A DNA stretch of 64,000 bases from Bacillota bacterium. Lineage in GTDB: Bacteria; Bacillota; Negativicutes; Sporomusales; UBA7701. A program made the translations under genes and the position numbers. Numbering within the stretch: position 1 is the first letter of the stretch; each line of letters opens with the position of its first letter. The stretch spans positions 98,171 to 162,170 of the forward strand of contig JAEZJM010000029.1 of assembly GCA_023415775.1 (NCBI GenBank). The letters are read 5' to 3'. The notes under the pieces are model-generated. The model was not told where the DNA came from, did no database searches, and saw only the letters and a program-made list of their open reading frames with translations. Shown here in pieces: positions 26,662 through 34,249 of this stretch.

Positions 26662-26790
26662 TTCAGGCCGTTCAGAGTCCCCAGATGCTAGGCGGATCCG
26701 AGGACGCGAGCGAAGACAGTACTGTCGGACGTACGGCGAGCGAGCGCCCGCAGGACCAACAACGCAGATGGGGGCTATCAACGGCCTGAA
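26662..26790 (-). repeat. Dispersed structured repeat, copy C
   Basis: The most diverged copy. Outer arms TTCAGGCCGTT / AACGGCCTGAA form an 11-bp pair. The core CCCCA-GA-TGC / GCA-GA-TGGGG keeps the facing GA steps, and the apex keeps GTAC ... GTAC. It starts 3 bp after the ferredoxin stop codon and precedes a terminator. Confidence 0.85.
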
Positions 26791-26793
26791 CGA

Positions 26794-27189
26794 CTAGCCG
26801 TGGATTAGGCGGGGGATACACTTGACGCACACCCAATCGCTCTCGCCCTTCGACTTTATGGGCAGCAGGGGCCGGTCGTGCTCGGTTGTGCCGCAGAGGT
26901 GGCATTTCATGGTGACGTTGTATTCCGGTTTGTCGGCCAGTGTTTTTTTGTGTTCGTGGACGGCGTGCTCGTCGAAGGGGACGGTTTCGCGCTCTTCGAG
27001 GGTCAGGGCGCCGGTCGGGCAGACGCCCAGGCAGAAGCCGGCGCCGTCGCAAAGCTGTTCGCGGCGGACCTTGGCTTTGCCGTTTATTATTTCGATGGCG
27101 CCTTCGGCGCAGGGGGTGACGCATTTGCCGCAGCCTGTGCAGAGGGCTTCGTCGATTTTGACTATTTTGCGCTTCACGTTATCCATCAT
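26794..27189 (-). CDS. Two-cluster ferredoxin with C-terminal Cys pairs
   Basis: About 131 residues. Two 4Fe-4S motifs are visible: CTGCGKCVTPC near residue 18 and CDGAGFCLGVCP near 48. A C-terminal extension with CHLCG and CVKC could bind another metal such as zinc. It is probably a soluble electron carrier. The start is ATG at 27189 or 27186, behind GAGG; GTG at 27195 is within the site. The promoter carries a CRP/FNR-type operator. Upstream are two proteins related to dehydratase activators, which would need a low-potential donor. That link is inference. Confidence 0.88.
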   Translation of the reverse strand: MMDNVKRKIVKIDEALCTGCGKCVTPCAEGAIEIINGKAKVRREQLCDGAGFCLGVCPTGALTLEERETVPFDEHAVHEHKKTLADKPEYNVTMKCHLCGTTEHDRPLLPIKSKGESDWVCVKCIPRLIHG

Positions 27190-27218
27190 CCACACCTCTT
27201 CCGTTGTTGTCTGTTTCT

Positions 27219-27261
27219 ATTATATCCGCGGGCAGGACGGCCAACAGTGATATTCGTCACA
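27219..27261 (-). promoter_or_regulatory. Class-II CRP/FNR-type promoter of the ferredoxin gene
   Basis: On the minus strand a TATAAT -10 box lies at 27224-27219 with no good -35. The palindrome TGTGA-CGAATA-TCACT lies at 27261-27246. Its centre is about 41.5 bp upstream of the expected start near 27212, the classic position for an activator that replaces the -35 box. Confidence 0.7.
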
Positions 27262-27263
27262 TT

Positions 27264-28370
27264 TCACAGTTTTTCGGCCGGGTTCTTTCTTGCCGGGAAA
27301 AAGCCTTTTCTGCTGCGATAGCGCAGCAGATCGACAAATGCTTCGAGGCGCGTCACTGTTCCCGCTTCGCCGGTCTGCTCGTCGAAGGCTAGCGAGAGGA
27401 CGGGGATGCCCGTTTTGTCGCTTACCCCTGGCAGGATGTTCTTGGCGATGACTTCGGGCATGCAGGTGAAGGGGAAAACGTGGATTATGCCGTCGAACCC
27501 GATCCGCCCCATGGCGACGGTGTGGCCGACGCTTTTTATGCCGTGGCCGCCGACGTAGTGGCCGAGGAAGGGTGACGCCGCGGCGACGACGGCCGCCGAC
27601 CGGCGGAGGGCGGCCCTGTCTTTGAGGATATGGGCGCCGACGTAGTCGCCGAGCAGCATGGTCGGGTATACTTCGACCCCCATCCGCCCGAGACGGCGGA
27701 TGAGGTCGCCGTTGACGCAGGTTTCGAGCATGACGTAGATTTCCCCCACCAGGCCGACTCTGAGAGGCTCCGGCCCGCCGCCTACAGGCAGCGCTGCCAG
27801 CCGCCGCAGGAGCTCGGCGACGGCACCGGCGACTGCGGCCGGGGTGGCGGCGGCGTCGACGTCGGCCACCGCCCGGAGGCGCTCGGCGTCGACGGCGTCG
27901 GCCATAGCGGCGCGCGGCCGGGCGCGGCAGGCGGCCTGGTCGATGGCGTCGAGGGCTCTGAGCTTGGCGCCGGCCAGCCGGAAGGCCGGCCATACGGGGG
28001 CCAGCCCGCCGGGGGCGAGGCGCCGCAGTGCCTGCCAGACACTGCCTAGGTCGGGCTCGATGACGATCATGGCGAATTTATAGCCGAGGTCGTGGAGGAT
28101 ATCGCGCTGTACGGCGGCGTAATAGCCGAGGCGGCAGGGGCCTTCCCCGCCGCAGGTGAGGATGGTGTCGGCGCCCGCCTCGAGGGCCTGGATGAAGTTG
28201 CCCAACGTGGTCTTGAACGGCAGGCAGGCTGTTTCGGGGGAATACCTGGCGCCGATTTCCAGCGTCGTTTTGCTGGTGGGGGGCGGCGGCGCCGCCCGGA
28301 CTCCCAGCACCGTCAGCAGGGCTTTGAGGACGATGTGCAGCGTCCCCATGTGGGGGAAGGTAACGATCAT
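27264..28370 (-). CDS. 2-hydroxyacyl-CoA dehydratase activator-related protein, part 1
   Basis: The 368-residue protein resembles the C-terminal part of large CoA-dehydratase-activase-like proteins and the HgdB/BcrC family. Key stretches are ETACLPFKTTLGNFIQALEAG, CGGEGPCRLGYYAAVQRDIL, VGEIYVMLETCVNGDL, VFPFTCMPEVIAKNILP and FDEQTGEAGTVTRLEAFVDLL. Conserved Cys residues could hold a 4Fe-4S cluster. The ASKHA-type ATPase domain normally found in activators is absent here. ATG at 28370 overlaps the preceding gene's stop (ATGA), so the two products are probably made together and may form a complex. Confidence 0.75.
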   Translation of the reverse strand: MIVTFPHMGTLHIVLKALLTVLGVRAAPPPPTSKTTLEIGARYSPETACLPFKTTLGNFIQALEAGADTILTCGGEGPCRLGYYAAVQRDILHDLGYKFAMIVIEPDLGSVWQALRRLAPGGLAPVWPAFRLAGAKLRALDAIDQAACRARPRAAMADAVDAERLRAVADVDAAATPAAVAGAVAELLRRLAALPVGGGPEPLRVGLVGEIYVMLETCVNGDLIRRLGRMGVEVYPTMLLGDYVGAHILKDRAALRRSAAVVAAASPFLGHYVGGHGIKSVGHTVAMGRIGFDGIIHVFPFTCMPEVIAKNILPGVSDKTGIPVLSLAFDEQTGEAGTVTRLEAFVDLLRYRSRKGFFPARKNPAEKL

Positions 28371-29275
28371 GGGCGCCTCCTGGGCAGCATATCGGTGAAC
28401 GCCTCCAGCCTGGTAACAAGACCGGCCTCGGCGGTATGCTCGTCGAGGGCGAGGAGCAGGAAGGGGACGCCGCGATGCCCGGCCTGACGCCTAAGCTGCT
28501 CGCCGACGAGGGAATCGGGGCCGCAGGCGAAGGAGGTAAGGAAGATCATGCCGGCGGGCGGCGGGTTGGCCCCCAGGAAGGCCAGGGCAGCTCCCGCCAG
28601 ATTGCGGCAGTAGTGCCAGAATATGTTCTTCGGCAGCGCGGCCGCAGCCTGGTCGGCGGCCCGCGGGTGGACGCGGTCGGCGGTGAGGACGTCAACCCCC
28701 ATGGCCGCGAGTTTGCCGGTGACATCCATGCTGATCTGGCGGTCGCGGAGAATATAAGGGTGCCCCACCAGGGCGACGCGCGGGAGGTCCGCCGCTCCTA
28801 CTGCGGCGCCCGTGTATGGGCGGCGGCATTCCCGCCAGGCCCGCTGCCAGGCGTAGAGGCTGTAGAGGGGTGAGCGACCGAACGTCCCGCCCACGCCGAT
28901 TATGGCCCGCAGCAGGCTGCCGCGCCCTGTGCGCAGGTCGACGGTCGGGGCGATGAGGGGCGGCCCGCCGGGGAGGGCGGCCCGCATGATGTCGGGGAGG
29001 CCGATGATTTTCGGGCATGAATAGTGGCCGGCCGCGACGCTGACCACCCTCGGCAGGAAAAGGAGATCGACTTTGTCCGCGAGGGCGCGGGCGTGGCCGA
29101 AGAAGGCCTTGACCGGCAGGCATACTTCGTCGATGCAGCCGCCGGCTTCGATGACGGCCCGGGTCGTTTCCGACGATACCGCCGGTTCGGTGCCAAGCCT
29201 GCGGAAGAAGGCGCTCCAAACGTCGCCGTAATAATGGTAAAGAAGCCCGCGGGGGATGCCGACCGTCGGCGGCAC
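28367..29275 (-). CDS. DUF2229-type activator-related protein, part 2
   Basis: The 302-residue protein starts PPTVGIPRGLLYHYYGDVW, as does DUF2229 in large activases. It has GGCIDEVCLPVKAFFGHA, LFLPRVVSVAAGHYSCPKI, TSFACGPDSLVGEQL and a C-terminal LDEHTAEAGLVTRLEAF that parallels the partner gene. The start is GTG at 29275 with AAGGA about 10 nt upstream. It is the first gene of a two- or three-gene unit with part 1 and perhaps the ferredoxin. Function is unknown; an electron-transfer or cluster-assembly role is a guess. Confidence 0.72.
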   Translation of the reverse strand: MPPTVGIPRGLLYHYYGDVWSAFFRRLGTEPAVSSETTRAVIEAGGCIDEVCLPVKAFFGHARALADKVDLLFLPRVVSVAAGHYSCPKIIGLPDIMRAALPGGPPLIAPTVDLRTGRGSLLRAIIGVGGTFGRSPLYSLYAWQRAWRECRRPYTGAAVGAADLPRVALVGHPYILRDRQISMDVTGKLAAMGVDVLTADRVHPRAADQAAAALPKNIFWHYCRNLAGAALAFLGANPPPAGMIFLTSFACGPDSLVGEQLRRQAGHRGVPFLLLALDEHTAEAGLVTRLEAFTDMLPRRRP

Positions 29276-29418
29276 AGGGCATCGTTCCTTTCGCGCCGCG
29301 CTGTGGCGGCTTTGTGATCAACTCTCTTATTATCACCAATGCCGCTTATTCTTATAAAGTCGGGAAGAAATTTGCTCTTTTTCGTCACCGCACTATTCTT
29401 TCTTGGCCGAAAGCGGTG

Positions 29419-29424
29419 TATAAT
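29419..29424 (+). promoter_or_regulatory. -10 box of the TM1266-hydG operon
   Basis: A perfect TATAAT lies about 195 bp before the first gene. No good -35 lies at the right distance (only TTCTTT-like), so an activator may be needed. The region from 29276 to here holds nothing else that I can recognise. Confidence 0.6.
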
Positions 29425-29430
29425 AAAGGA

Positions 29431-29589
29431 AATAGCTTCTGACGCAGCGGGCCGCCGGCCGGCTGGGGAGGAACCGTTGCTCTGTCGAGTCTGCAAGCAA
29501 GGGCCGCGCGCCTGCGCCGAGGATGGCGATGCTTACCGTCCGGTAACGTCCGCCTTCTTTTGCCCTTGGCAGAAGAAGGTTTTTATTTT
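29431..29589 (+). ncRNA. Structured 5' leader of the hydG operon with terminator (candidate riboswitch)
   Basis: The leader is about 190 nt long and GC-rich. It can form a long-range CGCAG/CTGCG helix closing inner hairpins, then a hairpin GGCG-atgc-TTACCG-tc-CGGTAA-cgtc-CGCC, and finally an intrinsic terminator ahead of the first start codon. The base of the second hairpin shares nucleotides with the terminator stem, so they may compete. I do not recognise a described riboswitch class. Helices were folded by eye. Confidence 0.55.
29553..29589 (+). terminator. Attenuator terminator in the hydG operon leader
   Basis: CCTTCTTTTGCC-CTT-GGCAGAAGAAGG forms a 12-bp stem with one G-T pair and is followed by TTTTTATTTT. 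No gene ends upstream on this strand, so the terminator sits in a 5' leader and must be conditional if the operon is expressed. Confidence 0.82.
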
Positions 29590-29619
29590 GCGATTTTGTC
29601 GCGGGAGGAATGGGGAAAG

Positions 29620-29895
29620 ATGAAACGCATCGGGGTCATCGGCATCGTCATCCACGAGCCGAAAAACGTCGCTGAGAAAGTTAATACGGTGATTTCGGGC
29701 TACGGCCATATTGTCATCGGCCGCATGGGCATACCGAAGCCCGAGGCCAATGTGGGCGTTATCGCCCTGATTATCGAAGGCACGACCGACGAGGTAGGCG
29801 CCCTGACCGGCAAGCTCGGCAACCTGCCGGGCGTGACCGTCAAATCGGCGCTCACCACCCAGAGTTTAGAGGAGGAGAAGCACAATGATCGATGA
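29620..29895 (+). CDS. TM1266-family iron-only hydrogenase system putative regulator
   Basis: Small ferredoxin-like-fold protein of 91 residues (MKRIGVIGIVIHEPKNVAEK..., GYGHIVIGRMGIPKPEANVGVIALIIEG, in pieces). The family, described from T. maritima TM1266, is nearly always encoded next to [FeFe]-hydrogenase maturation genes and is thought to be regulatory. ATG at 29620 follows GGGAGG at a slightly long distance. Its 3' end overlaps hydG by 11 bp, so the two are translationally coupled. The leader upstream probably controls both. Confidence 0.88.
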   Translation: MKRIGVIGIVIHEPKNVAEKVNTVISGYGHIVIGRMGIPKPEANVGVIALIIEGTTDEVGALTGKLGNLPGVTVKSALTTQSLEEEKHNDR

Positions 29896-31318
29896 AAAAG
29901 AACGCACTTCCGACGCCTTTATCGATGACGCCCTTATCGAAAGATTGCTGGCCGAGGCCAAAACGATGGCCGGCGACAAGGCCAGCGTCCGGCGAATCAT
30001 CGCCAAGGCTGGCGGATACAAGGGACTTTCCGCCGGCGAGGTGGCGGTACTGCTCGAGGTGAATGACCCCGAACTGCTGCAGGAGATGTTCGCCGCCGCC
30101 GCGGCGGTGAAGGAGGCGATTTACGGCAAGCGCATCGTCCTCTTCGCTCCGCTGTATATTTCCAGCCACTGTATCAACAACTGCGTCTATTGCGGCTACC
30201 GGACCGGCAATAAGGAGCAGCTCCGCCGCCGCCTAACCCTGCCGGAGGTCAAGGAGGAGGTGGAGGTCCTTGAGTCGCTCGGCCACAAGCGCCTAGCCGT
30301 CGAGGCCGGCGAGGACCCTGTCAACTGCCCGATTGATTACGTAACCGACGTCATCAGGGAGATTTACAGCATCAAGGACGGCAACGGCAGCATCCGCCGC
30401 GTGAATGTGAACATCGCCGCGACGACTGTCGAGGATTACCGCAAGCTGAAAGAGGCCAATATCGGCACATATATCCTCTTTCAGGAGACTTATCACCGCC
30501 CGACGTACGCCGCGCTGCATCCCAGCGGCCCGAAGAGGGATTACAACTGGCACACGACCGCGATGGACCGGGCGATGAAGGCCGGCATCGACGACGTGGG
30601 CATCGGCGTGCTGTACGGCCTGTACGATTTCAAGTACGAAACGGTGGCGATGTTTCTCCACGCCGAACACCTCGACCGCGACTGCGGCGTGGGCCCCCAT
30701 ACCATCTCGGTGCCGCGCCTGCGTCCCGCCGGCAGCGTGAACCTCGGCAGCTTCCCCTATCTGGTAAGCGACGAGGATTTCAAGAAGATTATCGCCATCA
30801 TCCGCCTGGCGGTGCCCTATACCGGCATGATCCTGTCCACCCGCGAAGATCCGGAGCTGCGCGATGAGCTGATCACCTACGGTATTTCCCAGATCAGCGC
30901 CGGTTCCTGCACCGGCGTGGGCGGCTACCAGCAGGTCCACCAGCAGCATGTCGCCTGCAGCCCGAACAGCGGCCAGCAGTTCGAACCGAGCGACCAGCGG
31001 TCGCCGAACGAGATTATCCGCATGCTGTGCGGGAAGGGCTTCGTGCCGAGTTACTGCACGGCCTGCTACCGCCAGGGCCGCACGGGCGACCGCTTTATGG
31101 CGCTGGCCAAGAGCGGCGAGATCCAAAATGTCTGCCTGCCCAATGCCCTCCTCACCTTTAAGGAGTACCTGCTCGACTACGCCGACGGGCAAACCCGCGT
31201 TATGGGCGAAAAACTGATCAGCCGGTCGCTGGACGATATACCCCAGGAAAATATCCGGACCGCAACGGCCGAACGTCTTAAGGATATTGAGGCGGGGAAA
31301 CGGGACCTGTACTTCTAG
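29885..31318 (+). CDS. hydG: [FeFe]-hydrogenase H-cluster radical SAM maturase HydG
   Basis: HydG cleaves tyrosine to CO, cyanide and p-cresol and builds the Fe(CO)2(CN) synthon of the H-cluster. The 477-residue protein has the radical SAM motif CINNCVYC near residue 95 and the auxiliary-cluster Cys region YCTACYRQGRTGDRFM, with a third Cys about 22 residues later (CLPN). This C-terminal motif separates it from ThiH. ATG at 29885 follows GAGGAGGAG. HydE, HydF and the hydrogenase are not in the window, so the maturation genes are split in this genome. Confidence 0.95.
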   Translation: MIDEKERTSDAFIDDALIERLLAEAKTMAGDKASVRRIIAKAGGYKGLSAGEVAVLLEVNDPELLQEMFAAAAAVKEAIYGKRIVLFAPLYISSHCINNCVYCGYRTGNKEQLRRRLTLPEVKEEVEVLESLGHKRLAVEAGEDPVNCPIDYVTDVIREIYSIKDGNGSIRRVNVNIAATTVEDYRKLKEANIGTYILFQETYHRPTYAALHPSGPKRDYNWHTTAMDRAMKAGIDDVGIGVLYGLYDFKYETVAMFLHAEHLDRDCGVGPHTISVPRLRPAGSVNLGSFPYLVSDEDFKKIIAIIRLAVPYTGMILSTREDPELRDELITYGISQISAGSCTGVGGYQQVHQQHVACSPNSGQQFEPSDQRSPNEIIRMLCGKGFVPSYCTACYRQGRTGDRFMALAKSGEIQNVCLPNALLTFKEYLLDYADGQTRVMGEKLISRSLDDIPQENIRTATAERLKDIEAGKRDLYF

Positions 31319-31332
31319 AGAGTGTAAGATGC

Positions 31333-31368
31333 AAAAGAGCCGGTTGGTTTGAACCAACCGGCTCTTTT
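31333..31368. terminator. Bidirectional terminator between hydG and the MFS gene
   Basis: A perfect 17-bp inverted repeat (AAAAGAGCCGGTTGGTT, loop TG) has T4 at both ends. It serves two convergent genes. Confidence 0.9.
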
Positions 31369-31376
31369 ATGCCTCT

Positions 31377-32549
31377 TCATCCGGATGACGCCGCCGTCGC
31401 CGTCAGTTTCCCCCGCAACCACAGCTGATAGAGGGCGGCGTAGGCCATGGTGTAGATGCCGGCGGCGGCGAAGACGGCCTGATAACCCCAGGCGGCGGCT
31501 ACCGCCCCCATGCCGATGGCGCCGAAGCCTAAGCCGATGTCGACCGCCATGGTGAAGAAACCGAAGGCGGTGCCCCGGTTGGCCGGCGGAACGTTGGCGG
31601 TGATGATTGTCGCCATGGCCGGAAAGGCCAGGCCGTAGCCGATGCCGATCCCGGCGCCGCACAGCGCCGCTACCCAGGAGCCGGTGAAATTCCCGGCCGT
31701 CAGCATTGTGAGGCCAAGAACGGCGAGGACGTAGAATACCAGGCGGTCGGGGCGCAGTATGGCGCAAAGGCGGCCGATACAAAGGCGGGACAGGATGACG
31801 ACGACCGAGTAGGCCACGTAATAAGAGTTGAACTCGGTTATCCCCCGGCTGAGCATGAGCAGGGGCAGGAAGGTCATGATGCTGCCGTAGCACATGTTGA
31901 CAGCCGCCAGGCTGATCGTGGAGATGAAGACGGCAGGGGCGGCGACGATTTTTTTGAGCGGCAGGGATTGGCCGGCGGCCGCGGTGATTTTCGGTTTGAC
32001 CCGCCGCGGGAATAATACCAGGGAGAGCGCGGTAGTGACCGCGCCGACGCCGATGACGAGCGGCATACCGCCCACGGCGTACAGCCAGGTCGCGGAGCTG
32101 GCGGCGATGCCCATGCCGATCATGGTGGAGAGGGTGTAGAAGGCGACCGCTTCGGTGGCGCGGTGTTGTTCGTGCATCATGGTGACGGTGGTGAGCGCGG
32201 AGGAGCTGTAGCCCGAGATTCCCACTCCGTGGAGGAAACGGGCTGCGGTAGCGGCGACGAGGGTTACGGCGAGATGGTAGCTGCCGATGGCGAACACGGA
32301 AAGGATGACGCCGGCGGTGAGCACGGGCAACCCGCCGTAGCGGTCGACCGCCCGCCCGGCAAACAGGCGGAACATCAGCGACCCGATGGAGAACGCTCCG
32401 ACCGCAAGGCCGATCTGGTGGTCGTCCATACCCAGACTGTGGTAATATATTGGTAGCACCGGCAAAAAGAAGTTGACACTCATCCAGAAAAACCCGTTGG
32501 CGGCAACAAGGCCCAGAAAAGGGCGGTTATAGAACGTACGATCGAGCAA
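31377..32549 (-). CDS. MFS transporter
   Basis: Twelve-helix major facilitator of about 390 residues. The loop motif GRAVDRYGGLPVL after the second helix is the classic MFS signature, and GIGIGYGLAFPAMATIITANVPPANRGTAFG resembles drug or small-molecule exporters. The start is TTG at 32549 (MLDRTFYNRPFLG), 7 nt after GGGGAG; the longer TTG at 32579 lacks a site. No neighbour hints at the substrate. It is divergent from the SGNH hydrolase gene, and both promoters must lie in the 90 bp between. Confidence 0.87.
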   Translation of the reverse strand: MLDRTFYNRPFLGLVAANGFFWMSVNFFLPVLPIYYHSLGMDDHQIGLAVGAFSIGSLMFRLFAGRAVDRYGGLPVLTAGVILSVFAIGSYHLAVTLVAATAARFLHGVGISGYSSSALTTVTMMHEQHRATEAVAFYTLSTMIGMGIAASSATWLYAVGGMPLVIGVGAVTTALSLVLFPRRVKPKITAAAGQSLPLKKIVAAPAVFISTISLAAVNMCYGSIMTFLPLLMLSRGITEFNSYYVAYSVVVILSRLCIGRLCAILRPDRLVFYVLAVLGLTMLTAGNFTGSWVAALCGAGIGIGYGLAFPAMATIITANVPPANRGTAFGFFTMAVDIGLGFGAIGMGAVAAAWGYQAVFAAAGIYTMAYAALYQLWLRGKLTATAASSG

Positions 32550-32638
32550 CCAATCATCTCCCCGGATTAAGGCATACAAGACTGTTCGTCGCCCGGCTGT
32601 CGAATACCTGTCGAAAATCTGTCAAAGTGAGGCAATCA

Positions 32639-34249
32639 ATGAAGCGCTTTTTCCTGCCGATCGTCATCGCCCTTGTTTTGATATACGTGGCGGAGACCGC
32701 CGCTGCCGCCCTGCTGGGCGGTTACAAGCCAAAGCTGGAGGCGGCGTTCGCCGCGAACGAGTATGTTCTCTCCTGGCAGCGGCTGCCCTACCTCGGCTAC
32801 TACGAGGTGGAGGTGCTGCAGGCGCCGTCGGGACAATTTCCGGCGCCGCCCGGCGAGCGGATCTTATCTTTCCGCACGTGGCGGACAAGCTTTACGATCA
32901 ATGAGAATTATCCTTTCCGCACGTTCTGGCGGGTGTCGGCCCACGGTCTCTTCCGCCATCCGCTGGGCGCTTTCTCCGAGCCGCTCGATCTGGCTGCGCT
33001 GACAGGCCGGTCGGCTGTCGACTTTAAGCGCCTCAAGCCTGTCGCCACTTCGTCTTATCCCGCCGCCGCGCCGGCCGCGGACAAGCCGATGCTGACGTGG
33101 ACGGTGGTGCCGGGAGCGGTGTACTATGAGATCGAGTTTTTGGATGCGCCGCCGGAGAATCCTGGGGGCGTCGAACCGTCCCGCCACCGCTTCACCCATT
33201 CCCGCGCGGTGTTCACCAACGGCTTCAACGCCGACTTTTCCCGCTATGACATAACCCGCCTCTGGTGGCGGGTGCGAGCCCTCGATTACGACGGCGATCC
33301 GCTGGGGGTGTTCTCGGACGCCCAGGAGATATTCATCGACCATAGTAAGGAGCAGGCGCTGAGGCCGCTGCTGACGACCGTCTTTAACCGCAACGGTCTT
33401 CCCACGCCGCTTTACCCGGCCTATGCCTGGATCCCCATCGCCGGAGCGGTGAGTTACGAGGTGGAGGTGTTGAGCGATCTGCCTGAGCTGCCGGCCGGCA
33501 TTGCGCCGTCGGTATACCGCGTGTGGAGCAAGGAGGCGACCGGGTTCGCGTGCTATGACGAGGAGCCGCGCATCACCCCCGGCACTTATTACTGGCGGGT
33601 GAGGGGCCTGGACGCCGCCGGCGGGCCGGTGGGCGTTTATTCCGAGGTCCGCAGTTTCGTGGTCGATCTCAAGCGGGGCAATTACGCGGCCACTTTCGGC
33701 GACAGCATCACCCACGGCGGCGGCGCGGTTTCTTATTCGCCGGGCGACTGGGAATACAGCTTCCAGACCTATCTCAATTTTCCGGTCGTCAACCTTGGGC
33801 GCAGCGGCGACACTTCTGCGACGATGGCGGAGAGATTCGACAGCGACGTGCTGCCTTTCCGCCCGAAGTTCCTCCTGGTCATGGGCGGCACGAACAGCCT
33901 GCGCGGCGGCACGCCCGCCGAGAATGTCATCGAGGATCTGGCCGCCATCCGCGCCAAGTGCCAGGCGCGCGGCATCCGCCCGATTTTCGTCACTTTGCCG
34001 CCGATCAATCCTGAGGCGATCAAAAAGGTTTTTAACGAAGAAACGGCGTCGAACTGGCGACAGGAGTTCGACACCGTCAATAATTTCATCAGGCAGCAGC
34101 GCTACCATATCGATCTCGACCCCCATCTGGCCGATTCCGGGCGGGAGCTGCCCGATTATTACGCGGTCGACGGCCTCCATCCCGATATCGAGGCGAAGAA
34201 GGTCATCGCCCAGATCATCAACGCCAATTGGTCTAGAGTGACCCGATGA
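32639..34249 (+). CDS. Exported SGNH/GDSL hydrolase with three internal repeats
   Basis: The 536-residue protein starts with a signal or anchor (KRFFLPIVIALVLIYVAETA). Three tandem repeats of about 105 residues follow, each with a YEVEVL-type strand (LSWQRLPYLGYYEVEVL, LTWTVVPGAVYYEIEFL, AWIPIAGAVSYEVEVL) and a WRV...G..SE strand, probably beta-sandwich folds like fibronectin type III. The catalytic part has FGDSITHGGG, GRSGDTSATM, MGGTNSLRGG and DGLHPD, giving the Ser, Gly, Asn and Asp-His of SGNH enzymes. It probably acts on cell-surface or external esters. ATG at 32639 follows GTGAGG. Its end overlaps tyrA by 17 bp, tail to tail. Confidence 0.86.
   Translation: MKRFFLPIVIALVLIYVAETAAAALLGGYKPKLEAAFAANEYVLSWQRLPYLGYYEVEVLQAPSGQFPAPPGERILSFRTWRTSFTINENYPFRTFWRVSAHGLFRHPLGAFSEPLDLAALTGRSAVDFKRLKPVATSSYPAAAPAADKPMLTWTVVPGAVYYEIEFLDAPPENPGGVEPSRHRFTHSRAVFTNGFNADFSRYDITRLWWRVRALDYDGDPLGVFSDAQEIFIDHSKEQALRPLLTTVFNRNGLPTPLYPAYAWIPIAGAVSYEVEVLSDLPELPAGIAPSVYRVWSKEATGFACYDEEPRITPGTYYWRVRGLDAAGGPVGVYSEVRSFVVDLKRGNYAATFGDSITHGGGAVSYSPGDWEYSFQTYLNFPVVNLGRSGDTSATMAERFDSDVLPFRPKFLLVMGGTNSLRGGTPAENVIEDLAAIRAKCQARGIRPIFVTLPPINPEAIKKVFNEETASNWRQEFDTVNNFIRQQRYHIDLDPHLADSGRELPDYYAVDGLHPDIEAKKVIAQIINANWSRVTR

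Noticed and set aside
29885..31318. ThiH rather than HydG
   Set aside because: The C-terminal YCTACYRQGRTGDRF cluster motif and the adjacent TM1266-like gene are specific for HydG.
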